A program made the position numbers and the translations under genes. From positions 930,001 to 994,000 of the forward strand of contig NZ_CAJRAU010000002.1 in NCBI RefSeq assembly GCF_907165045.1: DNA of 64,000 bases, read 5' to 3'. The notes below the pieces were generated by a model. That model saw only the letters and a program-made list of their open reading frames with translations, searched no databases and was not told the DNA's origin. This document shows positions 33,963 to 42,791 of this stretch, piece by piece. Source of the stretch: Dyadobacter linearis. Its GTDB lineage: Bacteria > Bacteroidota > Bacteroidia > Cytophagales > Spirosomataceae. How positions within the stretch are numbered: the stretch's first letter is position 1; each line of letters starts with the position of its first letter.

Positions 33963-35327
33963 TCATAATACCGGCCCGGCTGAAATCGCTTTCAGTCGGG
34001 TTTTTAATGCTTCTCCGTGAATGTTCCTATCAATAACACGACCGTCGGGACCAAGTAATATGGTTGTTGGATAACCGGTTATCTTATAAGTTTCGATCAG
34101 CTTGTTGACACTGTCAGACAGGATTTGCGGCCATTCAAGGTTGTTTTTGGTCAAATATTTATCAAGCCGCTCTTCTGTATCCTTGACTATCCCGATAAAT
34201 TGTACCTGGTTTTTGTTGGTCTCCTTATAAATCTCGCGAAGCCCGGGAAGCTGCTGTACGCAAGGGCCGCACCACGTTCCCCAAAAATCAATGAATACAT
34301 ATTTACCCCGAAAATCAGCCAGCGCGATATCTTTGCCAGTTTTAAAATCCTTCGCTTTGAAAGGCCGCATTGCGTAGCCTTTTTGTAGGGAATATTCATC
34401 CAGATCCGCCGATTCTGCCTGCAATAGCAGGGAGCCTGTACGGGGATCGACGCCCAGATTTCTGAATTTACTCTTGTCCAGTAAGCCGCCTACCTCGATC
34501 AGTTCGCCCTTCTCAACGCCGTCCATTACAGCCAGCCTTTTCTTTGAGTCGAGATCCTTTTCTACAAAAATGTTTGATTCTTCAAAACCTGCATTTGTGA
34601 AAAAATTGTTTACCACAATCTCGTGTTCCTTGCCTTTCCAGTCGAACCTGGCTTTTTCGTAGCGGGGAAATGCATACCAGAAACGCTTCCATTCCTCATC
34701 GTCTGGCGCATATTTGATAATCATCAGAATACTGTCTTTCACTACTTCTCCTCTCAATACATGCTCCCGCTGCACCATGAAAACCTTTTTATAAACCCCC
34801 GCCGAGTCCCAGTCATATTTGCCTTCTTTGAGATAAATTCGTTCGGGATAAAATGCGGTTTCATCGCTAAAATCCAGGTTATTGTTGGTGTCGACCATCA
34901 CCGCGATCTTCCCGGTTTCATCTCTACCCCTAACCGTGTAAACGAAGCATTTGAGAGGCTTTTTCGATAGCACAGTTTCATCCGGAACCCAGTCCCACGA
35001 TTTTTGTAGTTGTTCATACATTTCCTTACCGATCTTTCCCTCATGGAAATTTTGGTAAACGAGCTGATAACCGTCCAGCCAGATCATACTTTTCACCACA
35101 CCTTCCCATTTCGGTACGCCGCGCACAGGGCGATACGTAGGTATCCAACCAGCTCCATCCGCATTATCAGCGGTGTATTCTGCGTTGAATATGGAAAAAT
35201 TAGCACTAAACGGTCCGAAACCATCTTCAATTTCGATAGGAACTTCAATGACCGAACCTACCTCTTCCCGGGCCTTTTTACAGCAAAGCAGAACAGGTAC
35301 AATCAGAAAGAGCAGGATTTTATTCAT
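33963..35327 (-). CDS. TlpA-like thioredoxin-domain lipoprotein
   Basis: A 454-residue exported protein. A lipobox (LIVPVLLCC) at the N-terminus suggests acylation. A ~300-residue N-terminal region with beta-rich elements (AVMVDTNNNLDFSDE) precedes the TlpA/AhpC-type thioredoxin domain with FWGTWCGPCVQQLPG (near residue 352) and GYPTTILLGPDGRVI (cis-Pro). It should reduce or exchange disulfides in the periplasm. The large N-terminal part occurs in Bacteroidota relatives but its role is unclear. The 3' end also encodes the left arm of a terminator for the opposite gene. Confidence 0.85.
   Translation of the reverse strand: MNKILLFLIVPVLLCCKKAREEVGSVIEVPIEIEDGFGPFSANFSIFNAEYTADNADGAGWIPTYRPVRGVPKWEGVVKSMIWLDGYQLVYQNFHEGKIGKEMYEQLQKSWDWVPDETVLSKKPLKCFVYTVRGRDETGKIAVMVDTNNNLDFSDETAFYPERIYLKEGKYDWDSAGVYKKVFMVQREHVLRGEVVKDSILMIIKYAPDDEEWKRFWYAFPRYEKARFDWKGKEHEIVVNNFFTNAGFEESNIFVEKDLDSKKRLAVMDGVEKGELIEVGGLLDKSKFRNLGVDPRTGSLLLQAESADLDEYSLQKGYAMRPFKAKDFKTGKDIALADFRGKYVFIDFWGTWCGPCVQQLPGLREIYKETNKNQVQFIGIVKDTEERLDKYLTKNNLEWPQILSDSVNKLIETYKITGYPTTILLGPDGRVIDRNIHGEALKTRLKAISAGPVL
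33975..34005 (+). terminator. Terminator of the secreted low-complexity gene, inside the tlpA-like gene
   Basis: CCCGGCTGAAA (33975-33985) pairs with TTTCAGTCGGG (33990-34000) with one G-T wobble, followed by TTTTT. On the opposite strand it is coding sequence. Confidence 0.8.
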
Positions 35328-35483
35328 GGAGACGTCTTGTTTAATTTAAAACAGAACTATTTGAATAAATTTAAGAAAAATTCTGGTTGATTTTCTGAAA
35401 TGTAACCTCATGGACGCTTAAAACTGTCACGTCTGCCCCCGAATTTGTCCCGTACCGCCTCCCGCACGAAACCTGTCGATCAC

Positions 35484-35491
35484 TACTTTTG
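35484..35491 (+). promoter_or_regulatory. TAnnTTTG promoter element (TACTTTTG) before the MFS gene
   Basis: An exact -7 consensus match. The start site would be near 35498, about 28 nt upstream of the MFS ATG. No TTTG at proper spacing was seen. Confidence 0.45.
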
Positions 35492-35525
35492 TATTATCAG
35501 CATGAAATAACTGACATGAAGTAAT

Positions 35526-36854
35526 ATGAAGACGTTTTACGCTGTTCTGGTTAATTCTCTCGCCGCTTCCCTGACCAATAATTTCGTTTGGTTCGCGGTT
35601 ACTTTCTGGGTTTATCTTGAAACAAAATCTGTCATCGCTACTTCGGTGATGGCGGGCGTTTACCTGGCTACGGTCGCATTCTCAGGGTTTTTTCTGGGGT
35701 CTTTGGTTGATCGCTACAAGAAAAAAACATCGATGATGTTATCGGGCGTTTTGACATTGATCCTGTATGTGCTGGCGATGATCATTTATGCCAGCACTCC
35801 CGACGAAGTGTTTAAAAGTGACACGAGTGTTAATCTGTGGGCGTTTATTATACTGACACTTTTTGGCGCAATCACCGGCAATATCCGCTCCATCGCATTG
35901 TCGACGGTAGTAACGATACTGATTCCGGAAGACGGGCGCGACAAAGCGAACGGAATGGTAGGTACCGCAAACGGCGTTTCATTTCTGGTCGCTTCCATTT
36001 TTAGCGGACTAGTAATTGGCTTCCTGGGGATTTTCTGGATGCTCGCCATCGCAATCGGGTTGACGATACTTGTAATCCTGCATTTGCTCACCATACATAT
36101 TCACGAACCAGGGATCGTACATGCAGGGCCACATACGCAAAGTGTTGATATTAAAGGTACTATCCGCGTAGTGGGACTTGTTCCAGGATTATTTGGGCTG
36201 ATATTTTTCAATACTTTCAACAACTTCCTGGGCGGCGTATTTATGTCGCTGATGGACGCTTACGGTCTGGCGCTGGTATCCGTGCAAACGTGGGGAATTC
36301 TCTGGGGTGTGCTCAGCCTCGGCTTTATTGTCGGCGGGCTGGTGGTTGCAAAAAAGGGTTTGGGTAAAAAGCCGCTAAAAACCCTTTTCCTGGCCAATAT
36401 CGTCATGTGGGTTGTCACGATCCTGTTTCCTATACAAGCCTCTATTGAGTTGCTGACCGTCGGAATGTTCGTTTATCTCTGCCTCATTCCTGTCGTGGAA
36501 GCGACCGAACAGACGATACTTCAAAAAGTAATACCGCCGGAAAGGCAGGGTCGCGTTTTTGGGTTTGCGCAGAGTATTGAGCAAGCCGCCTCTCCGGTCA
36601 CTGCATTCATGATAGGCCCGATCGCCAAATTTGTATTCAACCCCTTTATGACAACCGGCGCCGGCGCGAACCTGATCGGGCCGTGGTTTGGAACCGGGCA
36701 AGACCGTGGACTCGGACTTTTATTCATAGTAACCGGAGTTATCGGGCTGTTTGTCACGCTGTTTGCAATGCGGTCGGCAGCTTACCACGAACTTTCAAAA
36801 GTGTACGTAAAACCAGAGCCCGATGCCGAAAAAGTGACGGTGCCGGGTTCCTGA
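35526..36854 (+). CDS. MFS transporter (drug-efflux type)
   Basis: A 442-residue inner-membrane protein with about 12 hydrophobic helices. Motif A is GSLVDRYKKKTSMM after TM2. The order and EATEQTILQKVIPPERQGRVFGFAQSIEQAA near TM8-9 match MFS permeases of the macrolide-efflux type. The substrate cannot be told. It is followed after 38 nt by a VOC gene of the kind also called bleomycin-resistance-like, but there is no direct evidence for a resistance unit. Confidence 0.88.
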   Translation: MKTFYAVLVNSLAASLTNNFVWFAVTFWVYLETKSVIATSVMAGVYLATVAFSGFFLGSLVDRYKKKTSMMLSGVLTLILYVLAMIIYASTPDEVFKSDTSVNLWAFIILTLFGAITGNIRSIALSTVVTILIPEDGRDKANGMVGTANGVSFLVASIFSGLVIGFLGIFWMLAIAIGLTILVILHLLTIHIHEPGIVHAGPHTQSVDIKGTIRVVGLVPGLFGLIFFNTFNNFLGGVFMSLMDAYGLALVSVQTWGILWGVLSLGFIVGGLVVAKKGLGKKPLKTLFLANIVMWVVTILFPIQASIELLTVGMFVYLCLIPVVEATEQTILQKVIPPERQGRVFGFAQSIEQAASPVTAFMIGPIAKFVFNPFMTTGAGANLIGPWFGTGQDRGLGLLFIVTGVIGLFVTLFAMRSAAYHELSKVYVKPEPDAEKVTVPGS

Positions 36855-36892
36855 AATGTATTTCATTTTATCAATAACTAAAAAACAGGATT

Positions 36893-37273
36893 ATGTTTAA
36901 ACCAACAAAAGCATTCGGCGGGTTTTCGGTGAATAATCTGCAAGAGGCAAAAGCATTTTATGAAAACGTGCTGGGCTTGCAGGTGCAAGAATCAGAAATG
37001 GGCACGCTGGACATTGCAGCGCCGGGGGCTAATCATTTTATGATCTACGAAAAGCCAAACCATACTCCTGCAACTTATACAGTACTTAATTTCCTGGTTC
37101 CGGATATTGAAGCGGCGGTGGCAGATTTGAAAAGCAAGGGTACGAAATTCGAAAGCTACGACTTTCCGGGACTAAAAACGGACGCAGATAATATCTCCCG
37201 GGGAGAAGGGCCAGTCGTCGCGTGGTTTACGGACCCTGCCGGAAATATCCTTTCTGTCATTCAGGAGTCTTAA
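36893..37273 (+). CDS. VOC-superfamily protein
   Basis: A 126-residue glyoxalase-fold protein. FGGFSVNNLQEAKAFYENVLGLQV is the first unit, and YTVLNFLVPDIEAAVADLKSKG the second. It ends FTDPAGNILSVIQE. The usual first metal His is replaced (GGFSV), so the metal site may be incomplete. It may bind or modify a small molecule. It lies 38 nt after the MFS gene and may be co-transcribed. Confidence 0.85.
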   Translation: MFKPTKAFGGFSVNNLQEAKAFYENVLGLQVQESEMGTLDIAAPGANHFMIYEKPNHTPATYTVLNFLVPDIEAAVADLKSKGTKFESYDFPGLKTDADNISRGEGPVVAWFTDPAGNILSVIQES

Positions 37274-37292
37274 TCCTGCGCTGAATTAAATG

Positions 37293-37300
37293 TAATTTTG
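37293..37300 (+). promoter_or_regulatory. TAnnTTTG promoter element (TAATTTTG) before yjbQ
   Basis: An exact -7 consensus match. The start site would be near 37307, 17 nt before the ATG. Confidence 0.5.
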
Positions 37301-37323
37301 CCGCAAACCGACTTTAAAAAAGC

Positions 37324-37746
37324 ATGAAGATATTTCAAACCGAGCTCCGCTTGCGGGAAAAGCGCCGGGGATTTCACCTGATCACCAATGAGATTCTTCA
37401 TGCTTTTCCAGAGATCGCGCAGCTCAATACGGGTATTTGCCAGGTCTTTATCCAGCACACTTCCGCCTCGTTGACTATCAATGAAAACGCCGATCCGACC
37501 GTCAGAATTGATTTTGAGATGTATTTCAATAAATCTGTACCAGAAAATGACCCGGATTACGAACATGATTATGAGGGGTCGGATGATATGCCCGCCCATT
37601 TGAAAGCTGCGCTCCTTGGCAGCTCGGTGACGATCCCTATTCGTCGTGGTAAGCTGGCGCTCGGTACCTGGCAGGGAATATACCTTTGCGAGCACCGCGA
37701 TTCGGGCGGATCGCGAAGTCTGGTAATTACTGCATGGGGTGAATAA
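37324..37746 (+). CDS. yjbQ: YjbQ/UPF0047-family protein
   Basis: A 140-residue protein of the YjbQ family, whose members show weak thiamine-phosphate synthase activity. VFIQHTSASLTINENADPTVRIDFE holds the conserved HTSA and Asn/Asp residues. GKLALGTWQGIYLCEHRD holds the GTWQGI signature with a His. It is a small soluble enzyme, probably trimeric as in solved members. It is a single gene preceded by its own promoter element. Confidence 0.92.
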   Translation: MKIFQTELRLREKRRGFHLITNEILHAFPEIAQLNTGICQVFIQHTSASLTINENADPTVRIDFEMYFNKSVPENDPDYEHDYEGSDDMPAHLKAALLGSSVTIPIRRGKLALGTWQGIYLCEHRDSGGSRSLVITAWGE

Positions 37747-37902
37747 TATTTTTGCCAAAGCCGAAAAGTCGCTTTTTGCGGCCAATTGTCACAATTACCC
37801 CCTTTTTATGTCGCAAAACACATCTTTAATTCAGGGTGTTTCGTGTTTAGTTTGTATTGTTGATCAAAGCGGTTTTTCGAAAGTTCAAAATTGGATAATG
37901 CG

Positions 37903-38343
37903 ATGGAAAATGGTACCAATGCGGCTGAGTTGTCATTACTAGACAGATTTGCAGGAAACTGGGATACAACCGGTACCTTAATTACAAAGTCAGGCACCGT
38001 AAATATTGCAGGAACAGATCATTATGCGTGGCTCCCCGGCGGGCATTTTCTTATGCATACCGTGGATGTGATGATGGGCGAAGATCGCAAGCAGAGTGTT
38101 GAGATCATCGGATTCGATACGCTTTCAGGGACTTACCCAATGCATTTTTATGATGACGCAGGCGAATCCGGCGTCATGCACGGCGGTTTTGACGAAGATA
38201 ACTGGTTAATAACTTCCTCCGAACTTCGGTTCAAAGGCGCTTTTAGCGATAGCGACAAAACTTTAACCGGGAGCTGGGAGCAGTATAGCGAAGGTAGCTG
38301 GCGGAAACTGATGGACATTCGACTGATCAGGGCCACACATTAA
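37903..38343 (+). CDS. DUF1579-like beta-barrel protein
   Basis: A 146-residue protein. LLDRFAGNWDTTGTL is the GxW start of a lipocalin-like barrel. DHYAWLPGGHFLMHTVDVMM and GFDTLSGTYPMHFYDDAGE follow, and the C-terminal GSWEQYSEGSWRKLMDIRL closes it. The family function is not known. The ATG at 37903 is preferred; a TTG at 37891 adds four residues. It lies 16 nt before the next small gene and is probably co-transcribed with it. Confidence 0.82.
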   Translation: MENGTNAAELSLLDRFAGNWDTTGTLITKSGTVNIAGTDHYAWLPGGHFLMHTVDVMMGEDRKQSVEIIGFDTLSGTYPMHFYDDAGESGVMHGGFDEDNWLITSSELRFKGAFSDSDKTLTGSWEQYSEGSWRKLMDIRLIRATH

Positions 38344-38359
38344 CTTAACGAACTTGAAT

Positions 38360-38641
38360 ATGGTAGAAGTCTTCAAAACCAATGTATCAAAACGTCACCA
38401 GGCAAACCTCCTTGTGGCGCTCATCAGCCGCTCTTTTCCCGACTACCGCGCCACGTTTGATCTGGAAGATTGTGACAGGATCATGCGGATCACATCAAAA
38501 GACTGCGTTATCTGCGCTACAAGTATGATCAGGCTTATGCAGGATTTCGGTTATAGTGCGGAGGTACTTAAAGACGAGGTCTACTACCTGCCCTCTATCA
38601 TGGAACTGGGTTTCCAGCCATTCCAAACACACGAAGGCTAG
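38360..38641 (+). CDS. Small ferredoxin-fold (HMA-like) protein without metal cysteines
   Basis: A 93-residue protein. VEVFKTNVSKRHQANLLVALISRSFPDYRATFDLEDCDRIMRI has the beta-alpha-beta rhythm of heavy-metal-associated domains, but there is no CxxC loop. Two cysteines occur later (DCVICATSMIRLM). Similar small proteins are frequent in Bacteroidota with unknown function. The ATG at 38360 is chosen over a TTG two codons earlier. A terminator follows. Confidence 0.75.
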   Translation: MVEVFKTNVSKRHQANLLVALISRSFPDYRATFDLEDCDRIMRITSKDCVICATSMIRLMQDFGYSAEVLKDEVYYLPSIMELGFQPFQTHEG

Positions 38642-38668
38642 TTTTTGTCAACATATATATTACTCTAC

Positions 38669-38703
38669 AAAGCGCAATCCTAAGCAGACATTGCGCTTTT
38701 GTT
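38669..38703 (+). terminator. Terminator after the small ferredoxin-fold gene, inside the GlxA-like gene
   Basis: AAAGCGCAAT (38669-38678) pairs perfectly with ATTGCGCTTT (38690-38699), followed by TGTTG after TTTT. It covers the stop and last codons of the opposite-strand regulator gene. Confidence 0.8.
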
Positions 38704-39663
38704 GTATTTATTGCGATACTCGATCGGCGACAGACCCGTGATTTTCTTGAATGTGCTGCGAAATGCTTTGGTATCTGTGTAACCTACTTCGTACATCAGT
38801 TCGGTCACATTTTTGCGCGTTACCTCAAAGCTCTTTTTCACCGCTTCTATTTTCACGCGCTGAATATATTCCATCACAGAATTGGAAGTCGCTTTTTTAA
38901 ACCGTCTCTCAAAACTCCTGCGTCCGATCGCGAACATTTCAGAAAGCTGGTCAACCGTTATCTTCTCCTGAAAGCTCTTTTCAATGAATTCCTGCGCTTT
39001 TCTGATCACCTCGTCTTCGTGTTCTTTCTGGCCGGTAAACATCATAAATGACGATTGCGTATTGCGGTCGATCTCGATCATGAAAAATTTAGTCGTGTAG
39101 ATCGCCATTTCACGGTCAATATATTTCTCAATCAGATAAACGAGCAGATTCCAGAATGTATTTGCGCCGCCGCTTGTGTAAACGCGGTTTTCGTCGGTGA
39201 TCACGCGATTGTCCATGAGATTTACATCCGGGAACATTCTTCTGAAATCCGGCGCTGACATCCAGTGCGTCGTACAACTCCGGCCGGCAAGTAAACCCGT
39301 CGCTGCCAGCAGAAATGCACCCACGCACAAGCTGGCCACTTCCGCTCCCTGCTTATGCTGAGCGGCTATCCAGGGAAAAAACTCCTGGTTCAATTCAATC
39401 ACACTTTCCCGATCGCCATTCACGGCGGGGATAATGATCAGGTCTGTCTGGTTGAGGCTTTTAATAGTTGCCTCCGGACTTACTGAAAATACCCCGCCGT
39501 ACTTTTGCACATCATTATTAATGCCCACCGTTTGCACGAGAAAAGCGGGCTCCCTGCCCATTGCGGTCAGGAAATCATTTACAAAAGAGAAAAATTTAAA
39601 CGGACCTTCGATCGTTCCGAGCGCAACGTCGCCTCTTGGAACAAGTACAGATATGTGCTTCAT
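38680..39663 (-). CDS. GlxA-type transcriptional regulator (DJ-1/PfpI domain plus AraC HTH)
   Basis: A 327-residue regulator. Residues 1-~190 are a DJ-1/PfpI-like domain (HISVLVPRGDVALGTIEGPF ... EVASLCVGAFLLAATG). The C-terminal AraC/XylS domain (~220-320) has FQEKITVDQLSEMFAIGRRSFERRF and VGYTDTKAFRSTFKKITGLSPIEYR. The first domain usually senses a small metabolite rather than acting as an enzyme. It is divergent from the SRPBCC gene (120-nt gap), a likely target along with itself. Confidence 0.92.
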   Translation of the reverse strand: MKHISVLVPRGDVALGTIEGPFKFFSFVNDFLTAMGREPAFLVQTVGINNDVQKYGGVFSVSPEATIKSLNQTDLIIIPAVNGDRESVIELNQEFFPWIAAQHKQGAEVASLCVGAFLLAATGLLAGRSCTTHWMSAPDFRRMFPDVNLMDNRVITDENRVYTSGGANTFWNLLVYLIEKYIDREMAIYTTKFFMIEIDRNTQSSFMMFTGQKEHEDEVIRKAQEFIEKSFQEKITVDQLSEMFAIGRRSFERRFKKATSNSVMEYIQRVKIEAVKKSFEVTRKNVTELMYEVGYTDTKAFRSTFKKITGLSPIEYRNKYNKSAMSA

Positions 39664-39725
39664 AATTCAAATATCAGAAAAAAAACCTGTCGCGTTCAAC
39701 CCTAAATTTGACAGTTTCACCCCCC

Positions 39726-39754
39726 TTTTATTCCTACTAATTCATCTAAGTTTG
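39726..39754 (+). promoter_or_regulatory. Promoter in the divergent regulator/SRPBCC spacer
   Basis: TAAGTTTG (39747-39754) is an exact -7 element with TTTT 17 nt upstream (39726-39729). A second exact element, TAAATTTG, lies at 39703-39710. The start site from the first would be near 39761, 23 nt before the SRPBCC ATG. Confidence 0.5.
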
Positions 39755-39783
39755 CAATATAACTTATAACAAACGCAATTTAT

Positions 39784-40227
39784 ATGGAAACCAAGCTCAT
39801 TGAAAAATCAATATTGATCCAGGCACCCGCTGCAAAAATCTGGGAAGTGATCACGGAAGAACGGCTCAACCGAATTTGGCTGGCCGAATTTGGAGCGGGC
39901 AATATCGCCGATACGGACTGGCGGGAAGGCAGTAAAGCACTTTTTACGGACGGGTCGAAAAGCGGGTTGGTCGGTGTGATCGAGGTAAGCCGCCCGTTTG
40001 AACAAATCACAATTGAATATACGGGAATCGTTACCGACGGCGTGGAAGATTACGATAGCGAGATAGCCAAGCAAATGATTGGTTACCAGGAGACTTACAT
40101 CCTGAAAGAAGAAGAAGGCGGTGCGAGAATGAGTATGACCTGTGCGATGGGTGTGGACTACTACGACGACATGGCGGCAGCCTGGGATAAGGCTTTGGAC
40201 AAGATAAAAGAACTGGCTGAAAATTAA
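39784..40227 (+). CDS. SRPBCC/AHSA1-like ligand-binding protein
   Basis: A 147-residue START-like protein. IEKSILIQAPAAKIWEVITEERLNRIWLAEF is the classic AHSA1/polyketide-cyclase N-terminus. The long C-terminal helix is AAAWDKALDKIKELAE. Such proteins bind hydrophobic ligands or assist chaperones. It is transcribed away from the GlxA-like regulator and lies 19 nt before a DinB-like gene, so the two are likely one unit under that regulator (inference). Confidence 0.88.
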   Translation: METKLIEKSILIQAPAAKIWEVITEERLNRIWLAEFGAGNIADTDWREGSKALFTDGSKSGLVGVIEVSRPFEQITIEYTGIVTDGVEDYDSEIAKQMIGYQETYILKEEEGGARMSMTCAMGVDYYDDMAAAWDKALDKIKELAEN

Positions 40228-40246
40228 TGCATTAACCGCGCGGATT

Positions 40247-40768
40247 ATGAATAATCAACAACTTGCAGCCGAGCTGGAAAAAGCGACGGCCGACTATTTA
40301 TCCGTACTTGCCTCGTTCGCGCCCGATCAGGTGAACGATATTCCATTTACCGGCAGCTGGACAGCCGGGCAGGTAACGGAGCATTTGTTAAAGTCTGAAA
40401 CTGGCCTGCCGGATGTCCTGATGGGCAAAACCGCTCCTACTTCGCGTTCGCCACAACAGATGGTACCGGTGATTGAAGATATTTTCCTGGATTTTTCTAC
40501 CAAACTCCAAGCACCCGAGTTCAATATCCCATCGAATGGTCCGCACGATCCGGAAGAAATTACGAGAGATTTTGAAACTGAAAGGGCTGCCATTAAGGCG
40601 ATTGCAATTTCGGAAGATCTATCAGTTACCTGTATGGAGTTTCCTTTTCCGGAGGTTGGCGAACTGACGCGTTACGAGTGGATTTACTTCGTGATTTGTC
40701 ATTCGAAAAGACACGCACACCAGCTGCGTAACATTCTTGAAAAAGTAACGGAAAAAGTTGCGGGCTAG
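40247..40768 (+). CDS. DinB-like protein
   Basis: A 173-residue helical-bundle protein. ELEKATADYLSVLASFAPDQVNDIPFTGSWTAGQVTEHLLKS and the C-terminal ICHSKRHAHQLRNILEK supply the three-His pattern of DinB_2 proteins. The activity is unknown. It follows the SRPBCC gene by 19 nt and is divergent from the GlxA-like regulator. It differs clearly from the DinB-like protein at 32600. Confidence 0.82.
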   Translation: MNNQQLAAELEKATADYLSVLASFAPDQVNDIPFTGSWTAGQVTEHLLKSETGLPDVLMGKTAPTSRSPQQMVPVIEDIFLDFSTKLQAPEFNIPSNGPHDPEEITRDFETERAAIKAIAISEDLSVTCMEFPFPEVGELTRYEWIYFVICHSKRHAHQLRNILEKVTEKVAG

Positions 40769-40818
40769 ACGATCAAAAGATTAATATCTTGCAGATTCTT
40801 ACGAAAAGAATCCAGACA

Positions 40819-41301
40819 ATGATCCAAAAATTGACTTCTAGTTTACTAATGCTCGTAGCTGCGACGGCAGTTTACGCACAATCAATTCCCAACAAAATAG
40901 CTCCGTTCCAGATCCGGCTTACCAACGGTCAGCAATATACTTCGAGCCAGCTCGCGAAAGGCCCGACCGTACTGATCTATTTTTCACCTGACTGCGACCA
41001 TTGCCAGGATTTCACAAAAGACCTGATCAAAAATTACAGTGTCGTGGCCAACAAGCAGGTCGTAATGGTCACTTTCCAGGCGATGGATATGCTTAAACCG
41101 TTTGTGAAACAGTATAATCTGACGAATTATCCGAATTTCAAAGTCGGCACGGAAGGTACCTCCTATCTTGTGCAGCGCTACTACCAGATCCGTTCATTCC
41201 CATATATTGCCATTTATGATAAATCGGGCAACCTGGTGAAAACGTACGAAGGCGAGCAGCCGCATTCAGAGATATTCAAAACGTTGAAACAGACTTTATA
41301 A
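40819..41301 (+). CDS. Exported thioredoxin-like protein
   Basis: A 160-residue protein with a signal peptide (KLTSSLLMLVAATAVYAQ). The thioredoxin fold has VLIYFSPDCDHCQDFTKDL with a CDHC active site and the cis-Pro in SFPYIAIYDKSGNLV. It is expected in the periplasm, in thiol-disulfide exchange or as a redox-sensing carrier. The ATG at 40819 is preferred because it begins the signal peptide; a TTG ten codons earlier is possible. It lies 50 nt after the DinB-like gene. Confidence 0.85.
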   Translation: MIQKLTSSLLMLVAATAVYAQSIPNKIAPFQIRLTNGQQYTSSQLAKGPTVLIYFSPDCDHCQDFTKDLIKNYSVVANKQVVMVTFQAMDMLKPFVKQYNLTNYPNFKVGTEGTSYLVQRYYQIRSFPYIAIYDKSGNLVKTYEGEQPHSEIFKTLKQTL

Positions 41302-41305
41302 ACCG

Positions 41306-41341
41306 AAAAACGCAACGAACGGGTATTATCCGTTCGTTGCG
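41306..41341 (-). terminator. Perfect 12-bp hairpin terminator of the enolase-like gene
   Basis: CGCAACGAACGG (41311-41322) pairs with CCGTTCGTTGCG (41330-41341) around a 7-nt loop. Read on the minus strand it is followed by TTTTT (41310-41306). The enolase-like stop codon lies in the loop. Confidence 0.85.
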
Positions 41342-42726
41342 AATAATGCGTCATAATGCGCCGAGGGTGCGAGAATACCACCGCTTTCCGCATAAAAAGA
41401 AGCGTCAGTCAGGTATACTCCTTTATTTGTTCGCGTCCAGCTGCTATTCGCTTTCGGGTGGTAGCTCATCAATCTCTCCCAATTTTTATAATATTGATGC
41501 CCGTTGGTTTCCTGCAAACCGACCGTCATTCCCGGAAACGGCTGCAACCGGGCGGCAACATTCTTGTTCCAGTCTACCAAAATCGGACTCACGGTGAGGT
41601 CTGCGCAAAAGCAGGGCACCTTCTTTTCATAAGCCAGCTGGGTAATTTTCATAGTCATACTCAGCGTTTTAGCGATCGCTTTCACGGCGATTGCGGTATA
41701 GCCGAGTTCGATCCTTTTCGCTGCATCTTCCACCGTATGCGCACTTTCGTCGGCCGCCAAGCGCACGCCCATATCTCCCACAAATGCCTCGTTACTCTCT
41801 TCGAAAGGCTCTTCGATCACCGCAATCTGGTCGAATGCGCCGATCTTTTTTGCATGGTCGAGAAATTTGAGCAGCGTTTCTTTCTTTTCATATCTGCCAT
41901 TAGCGTCGAAATAGTAAGGTATCTTACCGTTTTTGGTATAAGGTGTTTCAAAATGCCCGACTGCCTTGTGAACCGCGGTAAGGAATGCAATATCCTTTTC
42001 GATCATTTCCTGCTGGGTTCCGGCGGCTCCTGTTTTTAATTTCATGATAAAATAACCTTCCTCCGCCGCCTGTTTGATCCTTTCTGCGGTGGTACCTACG
42101 CTGAACGACGGGATACTCGCCACTTTCTCATGTCTGTATGACAGGCCAGGCTTATAGGCGGTCGGCACCAATTCATCAAATTGCTTCAAACCGTTTTCCT
42201 GCGCGTACAGCAGCCACGCGGCATTATCGACACTAACCAATGCATTTAAAGCGAACGTTTTACGCAGGTCAGGATTGCCTGTGATTTTCTTGCCGTATTC
42301 CAAAACTTCGGGTAAAATATCATCCAGTAAACTCACCGGGTCGGTGAAGGTGGTGCCTTTCAGCATTTGCAGTGCTCTCTCGCTCATTGCATACATTAAT
42401 GCATTGCCGGCACTTTCGGAATGCCCGGCGAAAACTTTGGAGTCAGACCACAAAACTCCCTGCGTACCCAGCCCGACTTTGCGAATACCCGACTCCGATT
42501 CCAGCATAGAAATCGCCTGCCAGCTGTCGGTGATCGCGCTTCCTTTGAATCTGTACGGGTTTAGAGGCTCCCTTTCAAAATTTGAATCTACGCGCGTGAT
42601 CTTGATCTTCTGTGGTTGCAAAGGCATTGAGTAAATGGAACCCGGCACTGCACCGGCCACCGCCAGCGCAGCCGAACTCTTCACAAAGTCCCGCCGGTTT
42701 AGTAACTGCTTATCGTTTTCAGGCAT
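41326..42726 (-). CDS. Enolase-superfamily protein (mandelate racemase/muconate lactonizing-like) with Tat-like signal
   Basis: A 466-residue protein. The N-terminal NRRDFVKSSAALAVAGAVPG looks like a twin-arginine signal. The barrel carries a catalytic-type lysine in MKLKTG. Metal ligands appear in YYFDANGRY, AVIEEPFEE and LAADESAH, and the second lysine is in AIAVKAIAKT. This layout is that of dipeptide epimerases and muconate cycloisomerases. The substrate is unknown, and export is unusual for the superfamily outside Bacteroidota and Planctomycetes. It is convergent to the thioredoxin-like gene and overlaps its own terminator. Confidence 0.85.
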   Translation of the reverse strand: MPENDKQLLNRRDFVKSSAALAVAGAVPGSIYSMPLQPQKIKITRVDSNFEREPLNPYRFKGSAITDSWQAISMLESESGIRKVGLGTQGVLWSDSKVFAGHSESAGNALMYAMSERALQMLKGTTFTDPVSLLDDILPEVLEYGKKITGNPDLRKTFALNALVSVDNAAWLLYAQENGLKQFDELVPTAYKPGLSYRHEKVASIPSFSVGTTAERIKQAAEEGYFIMKLKTGAAGTQQEMIEKDIAFLTAVHKAVGHFETPYTKNGKIPYYFDANGRYEKKETLLKFLDHAKKIGAFDQIAVIEEPFEESNEAFVGDMGVRLAADESAHTVEDAAKRIELGYTAIAVKAIAKTLSMTMKITQLAYEKKVPCFCADLTVSPILVDWNKNVAARLQPFPGMTVGLQETNGHQYYKNWERLMSYHPKANSSWTRTNKGVYLTDASFYAESGGILAPSAHYDALFATNG

Positions 42727-42791
42727 AATTAGGCTGGCTGATTTCTAAAACAAAAGACGATTTCGGTGCATTGTTACCCTGGTAAACGAAA

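Noticed and set aside
37739..37942. 67-codon plus-strand frame between yjbQ and the DUF1579-like gene
   Set aside because: Overlaps both neighbours out of frame; no motif.
41356..42039. 227-codon plus-strand frame antisense to the enolase-superfamily gene
   Set aside because: The opposite strand encodes recognisable metal-ligand motifs; this frame shows none.
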